DNA of 6,962 bases from Pseudomonadota bacterium (GTDB taxonomy: Bacteria > Pseudomonadota > Gammaproteobacteria > Xanthomonadales > Xanthomonadaceae). Within the stretch, counting starts at the first letter, position 1, and the number at the start of each line of letters is the position of its first letter. The notes under the pieces are model-generated. The model had not been told where the DNA came from. It did not search any database and saw only the letters and a program-made list of their open reading frames with translations. Positions 1 through 6,017 of this stretch are shown piece after piece. The DNA is taken from the NCBI GenBank assembly GCA_023392975.1, contig JAEWNA010000193.1, positions 1 to 6,962 on the forward strand, read 5' to 3'. Position numbers and translations under genes: made by a program.

Positions 1-224
1 AGTTCGCAGGCGAAGTACAGCGGCGCCGCGGCTTCGAGCTGGACGCGATCGTCGGCGGTCGGCGCGCCCTCGGGCAGGTCGAAGTCGATGCCGGCCAGCG
101 CCTGCGCCCGCGCTTCGCCGCCGGCGCAGACCGACAGCGCCAGCGAGACCGCGCCGAGCAAGTCGGCGTAGCGATGCCGGGGCTCGACGCAGACCGGCGG
201 CGGTGGCGGCGCCAGGCGCAGCAT
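1..224 (-). CDS. Unrecognised protein, N-terminal 74 residues only (gene continues past left edge)
   Basis: The minus strand opens with ATG at 224-222 and stays open to base 1, giving 74 complete codons. The N-terminus has a run of five prolines (residues 6-10). After a charged stretch (VEPRHRY, about residues 13-19) comes a small-residue, moderately hydrophobic segment (LLGAVSLALSVCAGG) and then ARAQALAG, followed by an acidic soluble-looking sequence (IDFDLPEGAP). The ARAQA could pass for a signal-peptidase site, but the acidic residue ahead of the hydrophobic part, the long proline-rich leader and the short hydrophobic core make a true signal peptide doubtful. The ATG lies 9 bases after the stop of the upstream gene and in the same frame, with no clear Shine-Dalgarno, so it is probably translated by coupling. 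I do not recognise the family; the spacing and coding-like composition are the case for it being real. Confidence 0.6.
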   Translation of the reverse strand, partial: MLRLAPPPPPVCVEPRHRYADLLGAVSLALSVCAGGEARAQALAGIDFDLPEGAPTADDRVQLEAAAPLYFACE

Positions 225-233
225 GTCCGCGGC

Positions 234-1493
234 TCAGCCGGAGGTGGCGGGCGCCGGCGCGCCCGCACCGCCGCGGGCGACGGTGAGGTTCGTGTCCAGC
301 GGCGTCGCGTTGCCCTGGATGCTGGCGATCATCGCCGGCGAGGCCAGTTTCTCCATCGGGAAGTAGTCGGACTTGAAGTTCACCCGCACCTCGCCGGTGA
401 GCTTGGCCTTCATCTCTTGGCTGGAGGTGGAATTCTCGTCGACCGACGAGGAGACCGTGGTCATGTGGGTCTGGACGTTGGTGTTGGCGCTGGCCGCGCC
501 GCCCCAGCCGAAATGCGCGCCGGCGACGGTGGTGTTCTTGTTGTAGCTGGTGTCGCGGTCGTACAGCGAGGCGCGGGCGTTGCGCGTGGCCTCGTCGCTG
601 GCGCGGAAGTTGAACACGACCTTGGCGTTGATCAGCCCATCGGTCACGACGATGCGGTTGATCCCGAGCATCACCATCGACGACAGCATCTGCTGGCGGC
701 TGCGCGCCATCTGCATGCGCGCGGCCATCACCAGCCGCGCTTCCTGCGCCTGGTCGGAGAGGTCGCTGACCGGATCGGCCAGCTGCAGTTCCTGGTTGAT
801 GCGGGCGAGCGCACCGTCGGCGTCGTCCTCGTTCTTGATCGCCAGCTGCGGCGCGCCGTTCTCGCCGTCGTTGCCGAGGGTGAGGTCGCCGGCGAAGCGT
901 TCGGACAGCCAGTCGCGGGCGTTGTTCATGGTGATGTTGTCGGCGGCGAACTGGTCCACCGTCTGCGCCACCGCCTTCAGCAGGTCGGCGTAGGCCTCCA
1001 TCTGCTGGATCGAGGCGTCGACGATCGCCTGGAAGACGTTCTGCACCAGGCCGCCGACGAACTTGGGGAAGTCCACGGCGCCGACGAAGGCCTTGAAGTT
1101 GTCCGCGCCCTGCTTCACCGACCCGGCTTCGAAATCGCTGCCGGCGAAGGTGCCGATCTTGTCGGAGGCCTTGCCCTTGGCCTGGTCGACGGCCTTGTCG
1201 GCCAGCGCCTGCGCCGGCGCGCCGTCGGCGCCCTGCGCCTTGGCGAGCACGCCGCGGCCGGGCGTGAGCTCCTGTTTCGCGAGGCCGTCGGGATTGGCCA
1301 TGTACGAGGCCACGCGCACCATCGTGCGTGCGATGTCCTGCTGCTGTTCCGGCGACAGCGCGCGGAACCCGGGCGAGGATTCGAGCAGCTGGCGCACCTG
1401 CGGCCGGACCGCGCGCAGGGTCTCGTCGTCCAGCCACGCGGGTTCGCGGGTCGCGGACGGGGGACGGGCGGGCATGACGGCGTTCGCGGACAT
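234..1493 (-). CDS. DUF2589-like protein, second tandem paralogue (419 aa)
   Basis: Function unknown. The protein is clearly paralogous to the 449-residue product of the gene just upstream. Shared blocks, in this protein's numbering, are VRQLLES (33-39), VASYMANPDG (61-70), a helix-like segment from VDFPKFVGGL to QQMEAYA (140-169), ARSRQQML then VMLGINRIVVTDG (263-286), and GEVRVNFKSD then FPMEKLASP (367-386). The C-terminal half (about 246-395) looks like DUF2589: a helix rich in Ala, Gln and Arg, strands ending in VFNF, a Ser/Thr/Asn-rich middle with FGWGGAAS (328-335), and a closing strand-helix unit. This is pattern memory, not a search. Residues 90-130 form an Ala/Lys-rich insert absent from the paralogue, and the tail is Ala/Pro/Gly-rich. 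No signal peptide or membrane helix is evident. The ATG at 1493 is supported by GGAGGGAG 6-9 bases upstream and an 18-base gap from the preceding stop. Confidence 0.9.
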   Translation of the reverse strand: MSANAVMPARPPSATREPAWLDDETLRAVRPQVRQLLESSPGFRALSPEQQQDIARTMVRVASYMANPDGLAKQELTPGRGVLAKAQGADGAPAQALADKAVDQAKGKASDKIGTFAGSDFEAGSVKQGADNFKAFVGAVDFPKFVGGLVQNVFQAIVDASIQQMEAYADLLKAVAQTVDQFAADNITMNNARDWLSERFAGDLTLGNDGENGAPQLAIKNEDDADGALARINQELQLADPVSDLSDQAQEARLVMAARMQMARSRQQMLSSMVMLGINRIVVTDGLINAKVVFNFRASDEATRNARASLYDRDTSYNKNTTVAGAHFGWGGAASANTNVQTHMTTVSSSVDENSTSSQEMKAKLTGEVRVNFKSDYFPMEKLASPAMIASIQGNATPLDTNLTVARGGAGAPAPATSG

Positions 1494-1499
1494 GGCGGA

Positions 1500-1507
1500 C
1501 TCCCTCC
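1500..1507 (-). promoter_or_regulatory. Ribosome binding site for the 419-aa paralogue
   Basis: The minus-strand sequence GGAGGGAG lies 6 bases before the ATG at 1493. It contains two overlapping GGAG cores, at spacings of 6 and about 9 bases. It sits wholly inside the 18-base gap after the upstream stop, which fixes this start. Confidence 0.75.
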
Positions 1508-1511
1508 GGCG

Positions 1512-2861
1512 TCAGGCGGTCGGGGCCGGCGCGGGTGCGGCCGGGGTACCCGGCGCGGCGGCCGGCGCCTGTGCGGCCGGCGGCCGGTTGGTGGCGAGCG
1601 TCTTCACCATGCCCGGCTGCGCGTTCATCTGGATCGCGGCGATCGATTCGGGATTCGCCAGCTTCTCCAGCGGCATGAAGTCGCTCTTGAAGTTCACCTC
1701 GACCTGGCCGGCGAGGCTGGCCTTGGCCTGCAGCGAGCTGTCGTTCTGCAGCTGCGAGGTGCTCATCATCTTGATGATCGGCTGCTCGGTGTACTTGTAG
1801 TTGCCCTTGGAATAGAAGCTGCTGTCGCGCTGCTCGACGTTGCCGCCGGAGTTGGTGTAGCCGCCGACCTGGCGGTTGCGCTCGTACTCGCCTTCGCGAC
1901 CGTAGGTCTTCTGCACGTTGCCGTAGGCGTCGGTGGCGTAGTCCATCGCGGTCGCGCTGTGGCGGTAGCGGCTGTTGTCGCGGGCCTGGAAGTCGTACAT
2001 GACCTTGGCCGAGATCTTGCCGTCGGTGACCACGATGCGGTTGATGCCGAGCATCACGATCGTCGCCAGCAGTTGCTGGCGGCTGGTGGCGAGCTGGGTG
2101 CGCGCCGCCGGGACCAGCAGCGCCTCGACCAGGTCGTCGTCGATCCGGGTCAGCGGCTTGTCCAGCGGCAGCGACTGGTTCAGCCGGTCCACCGCCTTGC
2201 GTTCGTCGACGTCGTCGCGCAGCACCACGCGCGGTTCCGCGGGCTTCTGCGCGCCGGTCCCGTCGTCGCCGAAGCCGCCGAAGTCGTCCCAGCCGCCACC
2301 CCCGCCCATCTGCAGCTGGAACAGGTCCGGGAACTGCTCGACGAGATGGTCGCGGCCCTGGTTCTGGGTGGTGTTGTCGTCGCGGAACTGGTTGAGGCTC
2401 TTGGACACGTCGGCGACGAGCTTGGCGTAGGCCTCCATCTGCTCGATCGACGAGGTCACGATCGAATGGAACACGCCGTCGATCAGGCCGCTGACGAACG
2501 ACGGGAAGTTCACCGCCTGCATCAGTGCGCCTGCCTGCTCCACGCCGGTGCGCAGCGCCTGCCCGAATTCCGGCTGCGGCTCCACCGGCAGCGTGCCGTC
2601 CTCGCCGGCGAGCGCACGCACCTGCGGGCTCTGCTGGTCGCGACGCAGGCGCATGCCGTCGGGCTCGGCGAGGTAGGTCGCGATCTGGACCATGCCGCGG
2701 GCCAGCGCCTCGCGCTTGTCCGACGGCATCTGCCCGAACGCGTCGTTGCTTTCCAGCAGCGTGCGCACCTTGCGCCGGGCGACGTCCAGGGTTTCGCGAC
2801 TGGCGACCGGTGCGGCGGCGCGCGCGGCAGGCTGGGATCTCGAGGGGAAAATGGCGGACAT
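1512..2861 (-). CDS. DUF2589-like protein, first tandem paralogue (449 aa)
   Basis: Function unknown. Layout: Ala-rich N-terminus (1-22); conserved helical region with VRTLLES (32-38) and IATYLAEPDG (60-69); a second conserved helix-rich block from VNFPSFVSGL to EQMEAYAKL (117-148); a Gly/Asp-rich linker containing five consecutive glycines (186-190) and DDFGGFGDD; then the C-terminal region with QLATSRQQLL, VMLGINRIVVTDG (269-281), AKVMYDF and GQVEVNFKSD then MPLEKLANP (385-404). The stretch from about 298 to 358 is rich in Tyr, Gly, Asn and Ser, with about nine tyrosines. This is where DUF2589-type proteins carry a variable Ser/Thr/Asn-rich segment, and where the two paralogues differ most. 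The tail (425-449) is almost all Ala, Pro and Thr. The ATG at 2861 has GGAG 9 bases upstream. The DUF2589 link is a resemblance in layout and motifs; the paralogy with the next gene is plain from the sequence. Confidence 0.9.
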   Translation of the reverse strand: MSAIFPSRSQPAARAAAPVASRETLDVARRKVRTLLESNDAFGQMPSDKREALARGMVQIATYLAEPDGMRLRRDQQSPQVRALAGEDGTLPVEPQPEFGQALRTGVEQAGALMQAVNFPSFVSGLIDGVFHSIVTSSIEQMEAYAKLVADVSKSLNQFRDDNTTQNQGRDHLVEQFPDLFQLQMGGGGGWDDFGGFGDDGTGAQKPAEPRVVLRDDVDERKAVDRLNQSLPLDKPLTRIDDDLVEALLVPAARTQLATSRQQLLATIVMLGINRIVVTDGKISAKVMYDFQARDNSRYRHSATAMDYATDAYGNVQKTYGREGEYERNRQVGGYTNSGGNVEQRDSSFYSKGNYKYTEQPIIKMMSTSQLQNDSSLQAKASLAGQVEVNFKSDFMPLEKLANPESIAAIQMNAQPGMVKTLATNRPPAAQAPAAAPGTPAAPAPAPTA

Positions 2862-2870
2862 GTCCGGTCG

Positions 2871-2878
2871 CTCCGGAG
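2871..2878 (-). promoter_or_regulatory. Ribosome binding site for the 449-aa paralogue, within a small palindrome
   Basis: GGAG on the minus strand (2874-2871) lies 9 bases before the ATG at 2861. It is the second half of the 8-base palindrome CTCCGGAG, so the site can pair with the bases immediately before it only by dimer or neighbouring structure. The spacing is at the long end of normal. Confidence 0.5.
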
Positions 2879-2883
2879 GAAGA

Positions 2884-2900
2884 GCCGCGCGGCGCGCGGC
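2884..2900 (-). other. Intercistronic GC hairpin (promoter-proximal to the paralogue pair)
   Basis: A perfect inverted repeat: GCCGCGCG (2884-2891) and CGCGCGGC (2893-2900) around one central base. As RNA it would form a 7-bp GC stem with a 3-base loop. It ends about 10 bases before the Shine-Dalgarno of the 449-residue gene. No U-run follows, so it is not a standard intrinsic terminator. High GC makes short repeats of this kind fairly likely by chance. Confidence 0.45.
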
Positions 2901-2918
2901 GGGAAGGGCAGCGGCATC

Positions 2919-2938
2919 GCGGCGGGCGAACCCGCCGC
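2919..2938 (-). other. Intercistronic hairpin with UUCG loop just after the prenyltransferase-like gene
   Basis: On the transcribed strand, GCGGCGGG and CCCGCCGC form a perfect 8-bp stem around the loop UUCG, beginning 5 bases after the stop codon at 2946-2944. UUCG tetraloops are unusually stable, though the usual closing pair is C-G and here it is G-C. No U-tract follows, so a Rho-independent terminator is unlikely. The likelier role is protecting or segmenting the mRNA between gene 3 and the paralogue pair, or partial attenuation. Confidence 0.6.
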
Positions 2939-2943
2939 CGGCG

Positions 2944-3996
2944 TCACTGCAGGGCCTGCGCGTCCTCGATCGCGTCGCGCATCTCGAACTCGATCGGCCG
3001 CACGTACAGGCTGATCCGCGCCTGGTTCGACGGCGTCACCCGGATGCTGAGCACCGAGAAGTGCCCCTGCTCGGACGCGTCGTCCACGCCGAACGCTTCC
3101 AGCCAGCGGCTGAGCGCGATCAGCTGGCGCGGACGCTCCGCCAGGCCGAGCTTGATCAGGTCGAGGAAGCGCGCCGGCAGGTCGGGAATGGCGGCCAGCA
3201 GGATCTCGAGCTTGAGTTCGATCCCGTCCGGCGCCTCGCGCAGGCCGATCAGCACGCCGCCCGACGGCAGCTCGAAGCGCCCGCCGAGGGCGACGCCGAC
3301 GATCCGCATCAGGCTGGGCAACTGGTGGCCGATCCCGAGCCGGTTCATCAGCGGCCCGAGCGCGGCGATCGCCAGCGGCCCGCGGTGCAGGAAGGTGACG
3401 CGCTGGGTGCCGGTCTCGCGCTTGCAGCCGATCGAGGTGAAGATCGGCATCAGCGTCGGCATCTCGGCCATCACCCGCCGCGTGAGCTGCGACAACGACG
3501 GCGGCAGCGCATCGATCTGGGTCGGCAGCAGTTCGTAGTAGATCTTCGCCGCGTAAAGCCCGTCCTCGTCGAAGGCGCTGCCGAACCAGGCGCCGAAGTT
3601 CATCCAGCTCAGGCCGCCGAAGCCGCGCCACTCCTCGCTGCGGCTGTCGAACCAGCGCAGCGCGTCGCGGCCGAACACCGGCTGGATCAGCCGCCGCATC
3701 TCGCGGGTGGCCTCGTCGCGCCGCGACACCGGCGAGGCGCCGGGGCCGAGCGGTTCGATGGTGAAGCGCAGCGTGTTCGGCTCGGCCTCCGAGAACGACG
3801 GTTCGTACGGCACCGCGCCCGGGGTGAGCGCGTTGCGGGCGTACGACACGTCGTCGTCGGGCAGGTAGAACGTGCGTTCGATCAGGTCGCCGACGTAGGG
3901 CATCGGGTCGCGCGTGCCCAGCGCCTGCGCGGCGGAGTGCAGCGAGCGTTCCACGAGCCGCTGCATCGGCTGCGCGCGTTGGGAAGGAGTGGCCAT
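2944..3996 (-). CDS. Putative DMATS-type (ABBA-fold) aromatic prenyltransferase-like protein (350 aa)
   Basis: DMATS-type enzymes transfer a prenyl group from a prenyl diphosphate to an indole or tyrosine ring. Motifs resembling that family occur in the expected order. VPYEPSFSE (62-70) recalls the segment with the catalytic Glu (here E65). LRFTIEPLGP (76-85) recalls the VRxSxEP strand with a diphosphate-binding Arg (R77). AKIYYELLP (150-158) fits the KxY motif (K151, Y153). GIELKLEI (258-265) sits where RxKxY is expected but keeps only a Lys (K262). ARISLYVRP (326-334) matches the C-terminal strand with Tyr (Y331). Alternating helices and paired strands and the 350-residue length suit a bacterial ABBA enzyme. 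The missing Arg and Tyr in the fourth motif suggest a diverged substrate or lost catalysis. This is pattern recognition, not a search. The protein looks soluble. The ATG at 3996 has GGAG 7 bases upstream and follows the previous gene by 30 bases. Confidence 0.85.
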   Translation of the reverse strand: MATPSQRAQPMQRLVERSLHSAAQALGTRDPMPYVGDLIERTFYLPDDDVSYARNALTPGAVPYEPSFSEAEPNTLRFTIEPLGPGASPVSRRDEATREMRRLIQPVFGRDALRWFDSRSEEWRGFGGLSWMNFGAWFGSAFDEDGLYAAKIYYELLPTQIDALPPSLSQLTRRVMAEMPTLMPIFTSIGCKRETGTQRVTFLHRGPLAIAALGPLMNRLGIGHQLPSLMRIVGVALGGRFELPSGGVLIGLREAPDGIELKLEILLAAIPDLPARFLDLIKLGLAERPRQLIALSRWLEAFGVDDASEQGHFSVLSIRVTPSNQARISLYVRPIEFEMRDAIEDAQALQ

Positions 3997-4003
3997 GGTC
4001 GTT

Positions 4004-4007
4004 CTCC
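4004..4007 (-). promoter_or_regulatory. Ribosome binding site for the prenyltransferase-like gene
   Basis: The minus strand reads GGAG, then seven bases, then the ATG at 3996. It lies in the 30-base gap after the stop of the 649-residue gene and supports this start. Confidence 0.6.
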
Positions 4008-4026
4008 GTGGGCGGATGCCGCCCGG

Positions 4027-5976
4027 TCAGAAGCTGGGCAGGCTGATGCCGGCCGAATCCAGCACGTCGCGCGCGATCTGCGGCATCTCGATCGGCTTGC
4101 TGGTGATCGTCGGCGACTCGACCGGCTGGGCATATTCCTCGACCCGCTGGTCCTGCACGCCACCCACCGCCAGCCACTGCTCGCAGGCCTGCAGCAGGTC
4201 CCAGTCGGTCGGCGTTTCCATCGGCTTGTCGCTGCCGCGCAGCTGCGGGTTGGTCAGCGCGTTGATCGAGATCACCTCGTCGAAGCGGTTGGTCAGGCGC
4301 TGGTTGTTGATGCTCAGCCAGGCGATGATCACCGCCCCTGCGCGGGCCTGGGTGCGGTACCGGTGGCTGTTGCGCGCGCCGCCGAGGTAGTTGGCGTTGA
4401 CCTGGTCGATCACCTGCCACATGTCGCGGGCGCCGAACGCGCCGCGGATCTCCTGGTCGCTGAGCAGGTCGCGGTATTCGATGATCAGCGTCTTCAGTTC
4501 CTTGGAGAACTGGTAGGCGATGCCGTAGCAGTTGCGCGACAGGCTGGCGGCGAGGTCGCGCGCGGCCTTGCGCACCTGCTCCTGCGAGACCGACAGCGGG
4601 ATCTGGCTGCGGAACATGCGGTCGACGTTGAGCTGTCGCCCGAACGAGGACACGCCGGAGACGAAGCGCAGCCAGAGTTCGTTGAACTCGCGGTTGGGCT
4701 GGTTCATCGACGGATCGCCGCCGGGGGCACCGAAGGCGCGCATGTACAGGTCGCGTCGCTCGCCCTCGGTGATGCGCTCGGACGCCTTCTTGTAGTAGCC
4801 GTAGAGGTAGTCGCCGGTCTTGCCGTAGCTCAACGGCAGCAGGCCGCCGCGGAACAGGTCGACGATCTTCTCGACCACCTGCGGCAGGCGCGCCTCCTCC
4901 AGCTGGTAGGCGAAGTAGATGGCCTGGGCGGCGTCGAGGTTTTCGCGCACGATCTCGACGTCAGTCGCTTCCTCCAGGTCGGGCAGCGCGATCGTCAGCG
5001 AGGACGGCGGCGCGCCGTTGACCGCGCCGCTCTGCATCTCGTAGGCGTTGTCGATGCGGCTGGCCAGCCACGGGTCGTTGGCGCTGACGCCGTCGGCGGC
5101 GAGCTTGCGCACCACCGCGGCGATGTTGCGGCCGCTGAGCACGCAGACCTTGTCCAGCATCGACGGCACGTTGTCGTCGTCGGTCGCGCTGCGCTTGCGC
5201 GGATCGCCGCCCGGAGCGACGCAGCCGTAGACGCCGGCGTCGATCAGCCTGGCGTCGACCTGCGACCGCAAGGTTACCCGGTACTGGCGGCTGAGCTGGT
5301 CGAACGCGGCGTCGAACAGTTCGCGGCATTCGCGGTATTCGCCCTGCGCCCCGCTGACCTTCTGCACGAAACCGCGGCGCGCGGCGTCGGTGGTGCCGTC
5401 CAGCTGCAGCAGGCCGCAGATGCCGGCGATCTCGCGCTCGGCGCGCTGCAGGTGGTCGAGGAAGTTGTCCGGAGTGCGCTGGCTGCCGATCAGGCCGTAC
5501 TTGTGCACGTAGTCGGAGTTGCGGGCCGCGGCCTTCGCGGCGGCGCTGCCGGCGACGGCGGCGCCGGAGAGGTCGTCCCAGCTGCGCTGGGTGTAGGTCT
5601 CGACGACCCGGCGATAGAACGGATCGGCGGTGACGTCGCTGCCGAGCTTCTCTTCGATGTCGGCCAGTTCGGCCAGTTGGTCGACGCTGGCGCCGCCGCT
5701 GGTCGGGGCGTTCTCGATGATGGTCTTCAGGACCTGCCGGCGCGCGCGCAGAGTCTGACGTTCTTTCAGTTCGCGCTCGCCGAGGTCGACCAGGAGGATG
5801 CGGTTCATGGTGTTCTCTGCTCTGTGGTTGGCGTTGAGGCCGGAAGGTGCGGCGGCGGACCGGCGGGTGCCGGTCGTGTTGCCGGTGTCGTTCGCCGCGG
5901 CGCGCGCAGCGCGAGGCTTGGAGGCCGCGGCGCCCGACGCTCTGCGGGGCTTGTGGGTACTGCTTCGGGTCGCCAT
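4027..5976 (-). CDS. Large protein of unknown function (649 aa)
   Basis: I do not recognise a family. Residues 1-56 are a basic, low-complexity region (Ala, Arg, Ser, Thr, Asn) that looks disordered. From Met57 (MNRILLVDLGEREL) the sequence is mostly helical, with charged helices at about 64-115 and 170-235, a small-residue stretch (AAVAGSAAAKAAA, 139-151), and Tyr-rich YGKTGDYLYGYYKK (384-397). The region 430-565 has the most fold-like character (FNELWLRFVSGVSSFGRQL, CYGIAYQFSKELKTLIIEY, AGAVIIAWLSINNQR). It has no signal peptide, clear membrane helix or recognised catalytic motif; GSQRTPD or YGKTGD are not good P-loops. The start at 5976 is chosen for its excellent Shine-Dalgarno and 41-base distance from the peptidase gene. 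The alternative is Met57 (5808, 593 residues), which has only a weak site and would leave a 209-base gap. Confidence 0.88.
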   Translation of the reverse strand: MATRSSTHKPRRASGAAASKPRAARAAANDTGNTTGTRRSAAAPSGLNANHRAENTMNRILLVDLGERELKERQTLRARRQVLKTIIENAPTSGGASVDQLAELADIEEKLGSDVTADPFYRRVVETYTQRSWDDLSGAAVAGSAAAKAAARNSDYVHKYGLIGSQRTPDNFLDHLQRAEREIAGICGLLQLDGTTDAARRGFVQKVSGAQGEYRECRELFDAAFDQLSRQYRVTLRSQVDARLIDAGVYGCVAPGGDPRKRSATDDDNVPSMLDKVCVLSGRNIAAVVRKLAADGVSANDPWLASRIDNAYEMQSGAVNGAPPSSLTIALPDLEEATDVEIVRENLDAAQAIYFAYQLEEARLPQVVEKIVDLFRGGLLPLSYGKTGDYLYGYYKKASERITEGERRDLYMRAFGAPGGDPSMNQPNREFNELWLRFVSGVSSFGRQLNVDRMFRSQIPLSVSQEQVRKAARDLAASLSRNCYGIAYQFSKELKTLIIEYRDLLSDQEIRGAFGARDMWQVIDQVNANYLGGARNSHRYRTQARAGAVIIAWLSINNQRLTNRFDEVISINALTNPQLRGSDKPMETPTDWDLLQACEQWLAVGGVQDQRVEEYAQPVESPTITSKPIEMPQIARDVLDSAGISLPSF

Positions 5977-5982
5977 GGGAGG

Positions 5983-5990
5983 CCTCCTTT
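5983..5990 (-). promoter_or_regulatory. Strong Shine-Dalgarno that decides the start of the 649-aa gene
   Basis: The minus strand reads AAAGGAGG, 6 bases before the ATG at 5976: the best ribosome binding site in the window. Its GGAGG is half of the 10-base palindrome GGAGGCCTCC (5978-5987), so the ribosome site is directly followed by its own complement. A hairpin cannot fold on a loopless palindrome, but transcript pairing or a DNA-binding dimer could use it. Confidence 0.8.
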
Positions 5991-6017
5991 CTTGCGGTGG
6001 GCTGCGTCCGTCGCCGG

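Noticed and set aside
1..224. Lipoprotein or secreted protein at the left edge, from LSVCAGG or ARAQA
   Set aside because: The cysteine context is a poor lipobox, and the leader is long, proline-rich and has an acidic residue before the hydrophobic part; too weak to call.
2884..2938. Rho-independent terminator after the prenyltransferase-like gene
   Set aside because: Neither hairpin is followed by a U-tract on the transcribed strand, and the downstream gene is co-directional with a good ribosome site.
174..3014. Plus-strand open frame of 946 codons across both paralogue genes
   Set aside because: Its product is Arg/His/Gly/Val-rich without domain-like sequence. It mirrors the codon bias of the minus-strand genes, whose products share conserved blocks and have ribosome sites.
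2522..4420. Alternative minus-strand frame of 632 codons overlapping three genes
   Set aside because: It is dominated by Arg, Ala and Pro, the signature of an out-of-frame read in GC-rich DNA, and it ignores the starts and ribosome sites of the real genes.
4787..4826. P-loop NTPase motif in the 649-residue protein (YGKTGD)
   Set aside because: It lacks the GxxxxGK[ST] spacing, and no Walker B-like strand can be placed after it.
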